Of a stretch of 16,201 nt of DNA, positions 12,315-16,201 are shown in pieces. Made by a program: the position numbers and the translations under genes. Each line of letters starts with the position of its first letter. The first letter of the stretch is position 1. The notes below the pieces were generated by a model that saw only the letters and a program-made list of their open reading frames with translations, had not been told where the DNA came from and made no database searches. This stretch comes from JADCCX01 sp031373545 (lineage in GTDB: Bacteria; Pseudomonadota; Alphaproteobacteria; Rhizobiales; Beijerinckiaceae). The stretch is taken from NCBI GenBank assembly GCA_031373545.1, contig JANMMT010000189.1, positions 1 through 16,201 on the forward strand, read 5' to 3'.

Positions 12315-13498
12315 GCTTTTGCACCTTCTGCTTTGCCGTGTTTGGATTGGCCGATTTCGGCCATCACGACCTTGCGCAGGTCCATCGCCACATTGCTGCC
12401 CTTCTCGATGGCATCGAGCGGCACGCCGCGATCGATTGCCTCACGCACAAGCTTGTAATTGTTGCTGACCGTGCCCGCGAAGCTGTCTTTCAGCGCGGCT
12501 TCCATATCGGCGCGCTTGAGGCCGGGACCGAACATGCGCTGCTCGAAGCGGTTGACGATGACCTTGGGCTGCACATCCTTGCCCAGCTTGTTGGTGACGG
12601 CGCCCGCCAGATTCGAGGCGAGCTTGAGGCCCGGCACCGTGCTCTCCGTCACCACGAAGAGGCGGTTGGCCCCCATGACAACGCCGTCGGTCCATCCGAA
12701 CCATGTGCGCGGCAAATCGATCACCACATAATCAAAACGGCTGGTCGCCAGATCAAGCAGTTTCATGACGATGGCGGGGTCCGGCGCGCGGGTTTCGGCC
12801 GGGCGGTTGGGGGCGGCCAGCACCATGAGGCCGGAGGGATGGGGCGAAAGCATGACCTCGAAAAGCTGAAGGTCAAGGCGATCCGGATTGGGGCCGATGG
12901 CATCCAGATCAAGCCGCGTCTCCACATCGAGGTGGAAGGCCACCGAGCCGGTCTGGAAATCGAGGTCAACGAGGCAGGCCGTCACCTTCTCCTTGCCCGC
13001 GAGCACAGTGAGAGAGGTCTGGATGGCGAGCGTCGTCGCGCCCACACCGCCGGCGGCGGGAATGAAGGCGTAGGTCTCGGCTTCCTTGGCGGTGCTGGTC
13101 TGCGCCTCGGCCTGCATCGCCTTGACGCAGGCGCGGGCAAGTTCCATCGCATCGACGGGCTTGCGCAGGAAATCCGCGACACGGATTTGCAGAAGCCAGC
13201 GTGCGACCGCCTCGTCAAACGCCTCCGACACGACCACGACTGGCGCACGTCCGCCAAGCCGCTGCATGAAGCCCTGCAAGGCCACGAGGTCGGAGTGGTT
13301 GCGCGCATCCAGATCCACGATGACAATGCGGGCCGAGTCGAGTTCCACCGTTTCATCGCTGATGTTCCGGCCAAAACGCATCTTGAGGCGGCCATTGGCG
13401 CCGAACACGCCCTTGACCGCCTCCATGAAGGCCGGGTCTGGCGAGAGCAGGATGATCTCTCCGTCGCGTTCGGTGGTCTGGGGCTTGGCGGCGAACAT
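12311..13498 (-). CDS. cpaE: Pilus localisation protein CpaE/TadZ, MinD-like with degenerate P-loop
   Basis: A 395-residue protein with an N-terminal receiver-like domain (about 13-130; VIVDLDARN with D62, KP at 113-114) and a C-terminal ParA/MinD-like ATPase domain (about 143-380). In Caulobacter, CpaE/TadZ proteins place the pilus machine at the pole. The deviant Walker A of this superfamily (KGGxGKTT) reads AAGGVGATT (148-156), so both the signature and the P-loop lysines are missing; ATP turnover is unlikely. LVDLDFQTGSVAFHLDV and the DYVVIDLPRTW strand of the fold are kept. The ATG at 13498 has AAGAGGA about eleven bases upstream. It follows the CpaD-like gene after 48 bases and overlaps tadA. 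As I recall, a similar lysine-less CpaE occurs in Bradyrhizobium-type Tad loci. Confidence 0.92.
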   Translation of the reverse strand: MFAAKPQTTERDGEIILLSPDPAFMEAVKGVFGANGRLKMRFGRNISDETVELDSARIVIVDLDARNHSDLVALQGFMQRLGGRAPVVVVSEAFDEAVARWLLQIRVADFLRKPVDAMELARACVKAMQAEAQTSTAKEAETYAFIPAAGGVGATTLAIQTSLTVLAGKEKVTACLVDLDFQTGSVAFHLDVETRLDLDAIGPNPDRLDLQLFEVMLSPHPSGLMVLAAPNRPAETRAPDPAIVMKLLDLATSRFDYVVIDLPRTWFGWTDGVVMGANRLFVVTESTVPGLKLASNLAGAVTNKLGKDVQPKVIVNRFEQRMFGPGLKRADMEAALKDSFAGTVSNNYKLVREAIDRGVPLDAIEKGSNVAMDLRKVVMAEIGQSKHGKAEGAKA

Positions 13499-13517
13499 GG
13501 GCGGTTGATCCTCTTGG

Positions 13518-13560
13518 CGGGTCTGGGCTTAACGGTCTTGGCAGATCTATCGGGTCTGGG
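13518..13560. repeat. 10-bp direct repeat between the CpaD-like gene and cpaE
   Basis: CGGGTCTGGG occurs at 13518-13527 and again at 13551-13560, where it is the 3' end of the CpaD-like coding sequence. A near copy, CGGTCTTGG, lies between them. It looks like a small slippage duplication that lengthened the cpaE leader. Confidence 0.35.
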
Positions 13561-13852
13561 ATGGCGCGTTCAGCAGGCTCTGGCTGGCGGGGGGCGCGCT
13601 GGTGGTCGCGCCCGGATCACCCCGGCTGGCCTTGCGGAATTTCTCCATGATCGCCTCGGCCTGCTCGCCCGAAACACCGTGCTGGATCGTACGGGCGGAT
13701 TGCGGCCAGGGGTCGATGATCTGCATCGCCTTGTTGGCGGCAATGGCATCCCCCGCGCCGAAGGTGACGCTGTCACGGCGGTCCACATAATTGTCGCAAG
13801 CTGCAAGCTGCAGGGCGGCGAGAACGATAAGCCCGGTTTTAGCGCGTGGCAT
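13547..13852 (-). CDS. Short CpaD-like Tad pilus lipoprotein
   Basis: A 101-residue lipoprotein lying where cpaD sits in Tad operons. The signal sequence ends in LAAC (lipid Cys19), followed by DNYVDRRDSVTFGAGDAIAA and MQIIDPWP, a pattern I associate with the short CpaD-type proteins of some Hyphomicrobiales. Full-length Caulobacter-type CpaD is roughly twice this length; the C-terminal part is absent and replaced by a Pro/Ser-rich tail. By position it should be an outer-membrane partner of the CpaC secretin. GGAGG lies six bases before the ATG at 13852, and the start overlaps the cpaC stop by 14 bases. It could also be a distinct lipoprotein that replaced CpaD. Confidence 0.75.
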   Translation of the reverse strand: MPRAKTGLIVLAALQLAACDNYVDRRDSVTFGAGDAIAANKAMQIIDPWPQSARTIQHGVSGEQAEAIMEKFRKASRGDPGATTSAPPASQSLLNAPSQTR

Positions 13853-15293
13853 TGTTGACCTCCATGATATCGAGGATGTGGCCCTGGCCGGAGGCGCGGG
13901 CGCTGGCAGCGATGGGGTTCACGGGTCCCTGGCGCGGGAAGCCGTCGCGGCTCATCTCGTTGCGGCCCAGCAGGAATTGGTCCACGTCGTTGCCGGGGCG
14001 GGTCTTGTCGAGCGGCGAGCGCAGTTGCTGGCCCGGACGGATCGGCTGCACCAAATGCGGCGTGACGATGATCGCCAGCTCCGTCTCCTTCTGCTGGAAG
14101 CTTTTGGAGCGGAACAGCGCGCCGATGATCGGCACATCACCCACCCAGGGCAGCTGATCCGTGACCGCAGTGGTGTTGGTCTGCAGCAGCCCGGCGATGG
14201 AAAAGCTCTGCCCGCTCATCAGCTCCACCACCGTGGAGGCGCGGCTGACGGTGATGCGCGGTACGATGATGCCGCCGATGCGCGCGCCCTCGGACGCCGT
14301 GTCGATCTGGCTGACTTCGGGCTCGATGCGCAGGTTGATCATGCCGCCTGCCAACACCGTGGGGGTGAACACAAGGCCGACGCCGACCTTTTTGTAATCC
14401 ACCGTGGTGACGCCGAGTGCCTGTGCCACGGGGATGGGGATTTCCCCGCCCGCCAGAAAACTCGCCTTCTCCCCTGACAGCGTGATGAGGTTTGGCTCGG
14501 CCAGGCGGCGGGCAATGCCCTGTTCTTCCAGCGCCTGAATGACCACATCGATGTTGGTGCCGCCGCGCACCAGATTGCCGATGATGGTGCCGAAAGGGGC
14601 CGCGCCTGCCGGGTTGGCCAGGGTGCTGGCGGCGGCGGCAAAGCCGAGCACGCCGATCTGGTTGCGGCCGCTGCGGGTGGAAATGTTGCTGCCCTCGCTT
14701 TGCAGGCGCACGCCCAGATCGCGGCCGGCGCTGCGCGAAACTTCGATGAACCGCACCTCCAGCATCACCTGCTGGGGGCCGCGGACGCGCATCTGATTGA
14801 TCGGATCGCCGCCGTGGCTGCGGGCGATGCGCGCCGCACGGTCAGCGGCTTCCACATCCCGCACATCACCGCGCAGCGCTATGCGCCCGGCGGATGCGCT
14901 GGCGCGCACCTGGCCTTGCACGGATTGACGGATGTCGGCTGAGGCCTGCGGGGCATTCTGCGTGACGTTGACCTCGATCACGCCGACGAGTTTCTTTTCC
15001 GCATCATAGACCGATACGCTGGTGACACCGACTTTTTTGCCCAGAACATAAACCGAGCGGTCGGTCAGCGGCACGGCATCGGCCACGTCAGGGTCTGCCA
15101 CCACGATGTCGGTGAACGCCACATCGGTGCGCAGGGTGCGCGAGGTGCGATGTACGACGCGGACATTGGCGGAACCGCTGCGGATGTTCAGTTCCTGCGA
15201 TTGCGCTGCTGCGGGCGAAGGCATCGGCAAGGTGCCGAATGCGAGGCCAAGCGCGAAGGCGGCGGCGAGAAGGGGACGAAAGGGTGTGATCAT
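13839..15293 (-). CDS. cpaC: Tad pilus outer-membrane secretin (CpaC/RcpA)
   Basis: A 484-residue secretin that forms the outer-membrane channel for the Tad pilus. A signal peptide of about 30 residues ends PSPAAA before Q31. An N-terminal pilus/secretin domain follows (about 33-110, with VVADPDVADAVPLTDRSVYV), then a BON-like segment (about 118-168) and the secretin core, whose signature lies at 387-414 (VPIIGALFRSKSFQQKETEL, then IVTPHLV). The gate region GTIIGNLVRGGTNIDVVIQA is at 235-254. The ATG at 15293 is 11 bases after the cpaB stop, with GAGGAA upstream. Length and domain order are normal for CpaC. It lies between cpaB and the CpaD-like lipoprotein, as expected for the passage across the outer membrane. 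Confidence 0.96.
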   Translation of the reverse strand: MITPFRPLLAAAFALGLAFGTLPMPSPAAAQSQELNIRSGSANVRVVHRTSRTLRTDVAFTDIVVADPDVADAVPLTDRSVYVLGKKVGVTSVSVYDAEKKLVGVIEVNVTQNAPQASADIRQSVQGQVRASASAGRIALRGDVRDVEAADRAARIARSHGGDPINQMRVRGPQQVMLEVRFIEVSRSAGRDLGVRLQSEGSNISTRSGRNQIGVLGFAAAASTLANPAGAAPFGTIIGNLVRGGTNIDVVIQALEEQGIARRLAEPNLITLSGEKASFLAGGEIPIPVAQALGVTTVDYKKVGVGLVFTPTVLAGGMINLRIEPEVSQIDTASEGARIGGIIVPRITVSRASTVVELMSGQSFSIAGLLQTNTTAVTDQLPWVGDVPIIGALFRSKSFQQKETELAIIVTPHLVQPIRPGQQLRSPLDKTRPGNDVDQFLLGRNEMSRDGFPRQGPVNPIAASARASGQGHILDIMEVNNATR

Positions 15294-15304
15294 CTGATGA
15301 TTCC

Positions 15305-16147
15305 TCAGTTCCGCTTGTCGCTGAGGACGGAATAATCCTCGGTCTTGCCGTTACGGGTGACCTTCACCGTGGTGGAGCGGCGGCCATGGCTGGCGGTCAC
15401 GTTTTCATCGGGCGATGTGTCCGCAAAAAGCTCCTTGGATGTGACACGCCCCAGCGCGCCGGCGCTTTGCTCCCCCGCTTTGCGCAGCATGAGCGAGATG
15501 CTTCCCACGGAACCCGCCAGCGCCACGCGCTTGGCATCCTGCGGCATGACTTCGAGTGTCGCCGTGCGCACCGTGAGGGGCTTCTCGTTGCGCTGGTCGA
15601 TGATCTGGTCGACCGCCAGCAGGCGCACGTTCTGGAGCAGCAAATCCGTGTAGCTGCCATCATTCTCGGCGGTGCGCGTGACCATCACATTCACCCGGTC
15701 GCCTGGCATGGCGAGGCCCGCGACGCCGGATGTCTCCGACAGCGTGACGCTGACCGCCGTCATGCCCGGCGCGAGGATGCTGGAGAGTACGGCGCGCTGG
15801 CCAGGACCGGTGACCTTGGGAGCCAGCACGGGTTCATTGGGCTCCATCGCCTGGATCACGACCCGGCGCTCGGGGCCTTTGAGAAACTCTGAAATGGTCA
15901 TGGTGCTGCCGGGCGGCACGGCGGCGGCGGGCCAGGTCACCTCTTTCAGCTGGGCCTGTGACAGCTCCATGCCGAAACGCAGCGGCTGTGCGGCCACCAC
16001 AACCGTTGTCGTGTCGATGGGCTTGGCCGGGGCGGCGGCCACCGGGGCAGGTTGATTGCCCTGCGCCAGATAATAACGCCCGCCCACCACGGTCGCCGCG
16101 CCCACCACCACGGCGATGCCCACCATCATCACGGCCGGTCCACGCAT
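15305..16147 (-). CDS. cpaB: Tad pilus assembly protein CpaB/RcpC
   Basis: A 280-residue inner-membrane-anchored periplasmic protein. An N-terminal anchor (about 5-24, PAVMMVGIAVVVGAATVVGG) is followed by a Pro/Ala linker and an SAF domain (about 46-110, VVVAAQPLRFGMELSQAQL, then VLAPKVTGPGQRAVLS). The RcpC/CpaB conserved region comes next, with AVSVTLSETSGVAGLAMPGD (131-150) and VNVMVTR. It is thought to link the inner-membrane machine and peptidoglycan to the CpaC secretin. The ATG at 16147 has a perfect TAAGGAG seven bases upstream; the TAA in it is the stop of the preceding gene. It is the first complete gene of the operon in this window. Confidence 0.95.
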   Translation of the reverse strand: MRGPAVMMVGIAVVVGAATVVGGRYYLAQGNQPAPVAAAPAKPIDTTTVVVAAQPLRFGMELSQAQLKEVTWPAAAVPPGSTMTISEFLKGPERRVVIQAMEPNEPVLAPKVTGPGQRAVLSSILAPGMTAVSVTLSETSGVAGLAMPGDRVNVMVTRTAENDGSYTDLLLQNVRLLAVDQIIDQRNEKPLTVRTATLEVMPQDAKRVALAGSVGSISLMLRKAGEQSAGALGRVTSKELFADTSPDENVTASHGRRSTTVKVTRNGKTEDYSVLSDKRN

Positions 16148-16158
16148 AGTCGAACTCC

Positions 16159-16201
16159 TTAGCCGCCTTCTGCGACCTCTTCCCCAAGCATGGAGATGAG
16201 G
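16159..16201 (-). CDS. C-terminal tail of a gene upstream of cpaB (partial)
   Basis: Reading the minus strand into the window edge gives an open frame ending LISMLGEEVAEGG and TAA at 16159-16161, 11 bases before the cpaB start. Its stop codon is part of the cpaB ribosome binding site, which fits a preceding operon gene. In Tad operons cpaA (prepilin peptidase) or a pilin often lies here, but thirteen residues do not allow identification, and the frame could be chance. Confidence 0.35.
   Translation of the reverse strand, partial: LISMLGEEVAEGG

Noticed and set aside
10885..12468. A 527-codon plus-strand open frame opposite tadA
   Set aside because: It mirrors tadA, which has complete ATPase motifs; the translation is Ser/Arg-rich without a recognisable domain. 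High GC makes such long antisense frames common.
12275..13858. A 527-codon plus-strand open frame covering all of cpaE and the CpaD-like gene
   Set aside because: It is antisense to two well-supported genes and rich in His/Arg/Gly as expected for a mirror of Ala/Val/Asp-rich coding; no domain or ribosome binding site.
1..16201. CRISPR arrays, tRNA or rRNA genes, insertion sequences, prophage or toxin-antitoxin genes
   Set aside because: I looked on both strands and saw no regularly spaced repeats, tRNA-like cloverleaf, transposase or phage protein pattern; nearly all of the window is accounted for by ordinary genes.

Overview
The window looks like the chromosome of a GC-rich alphaproteobacterium. 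The markers are a SciP/DUF1153 cell-cycle regulator, an S20 gene with a TTGACT-17-TTTATG promoter, a Caulobacter-type Tad/Cpa pilus operon, and GlyQ as a separate alpha subunit. The short CpaD-type lipoprotein and the lysine-less CpaE are, as I recall, more typical of Hyphomicrobiales (Bradyrhizobium/Rhodopseudomonas-like lineages) than of Caulobacter, but I cannot place the organism below class. I see no tRNA, rRNA, insertion sequence, CRISPR array or phage gene.

Left part (1-5996), housekeeping and regulation. It holds the start of glyQ (minus), a single-domain CheY-like receiver (minus), ribF (plus), a small membrane protein and sciP (minus, probably one transcript), and rpsT (plus) behind a good sigma70 promoter. 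These are followed by a secreted lipoprotein with a C-terminal Inh/AprI-type protease-inhibitor domain (plus), glyA (minus) and a cytochrome b561 (plus). The arrangement is tight. Three convergent pairs overlap or nearly touch, and two of them have inverted repeats centred on both stop codons. The sciP-rpsT divergent region (2537-2844, 308 bases) carries a CtrA-like box, a GTTCACCA/TGGTGAAC inverted repeat, the rpsT promoter and a leader hairpin.

Middle (6007-8305), minus strand. Three genes overlap at stop/start (GTGA, then ATGA) and so behave as one translationally coupled unit: a 6-pyruvoyl-tetrahydropterin-synthase-like protein, a GT4 glycosyltransferase and a class I SAM methyltransferase. 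The PTPS-like protein keeps the pterin-anchoring Glu but lacks the family's catalytic Cys, Asp-His pair and third zinc His. It may have lost the classical reaction. This is the best candidate for an undescribed small-molecule pathway (a glycosylated, methylated pterin-like or other metabolite). Its start codon lies directly after a GC-only hairpin that encloses the ribosome binding site.

Right part (8388-16201), minus strand. This is most of a Tad (tight adherence, type IVc) pilus operon in transcription order: the tail of an unidentified gene, cpaB, cpaC (secretin), a 101-residue CpaD-like lipoprotein, cpaE/tadZ, cpaF/tadA (ATPase), tadB, tadC and tadD. Neighbouring genes overlap or are separated by at most 48 bases. 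The pilin (flp), prepilin peptidase (cpaA) and tadE/tadG genes are not in the window. CpaB and CpaC form the periplasmic/outer-membrane passage, TadA with TadB/TadC form the inner-membrane motor, CpaE localises the machine, and TadD and the CpaD-like protein act as accessory lipoproteins.
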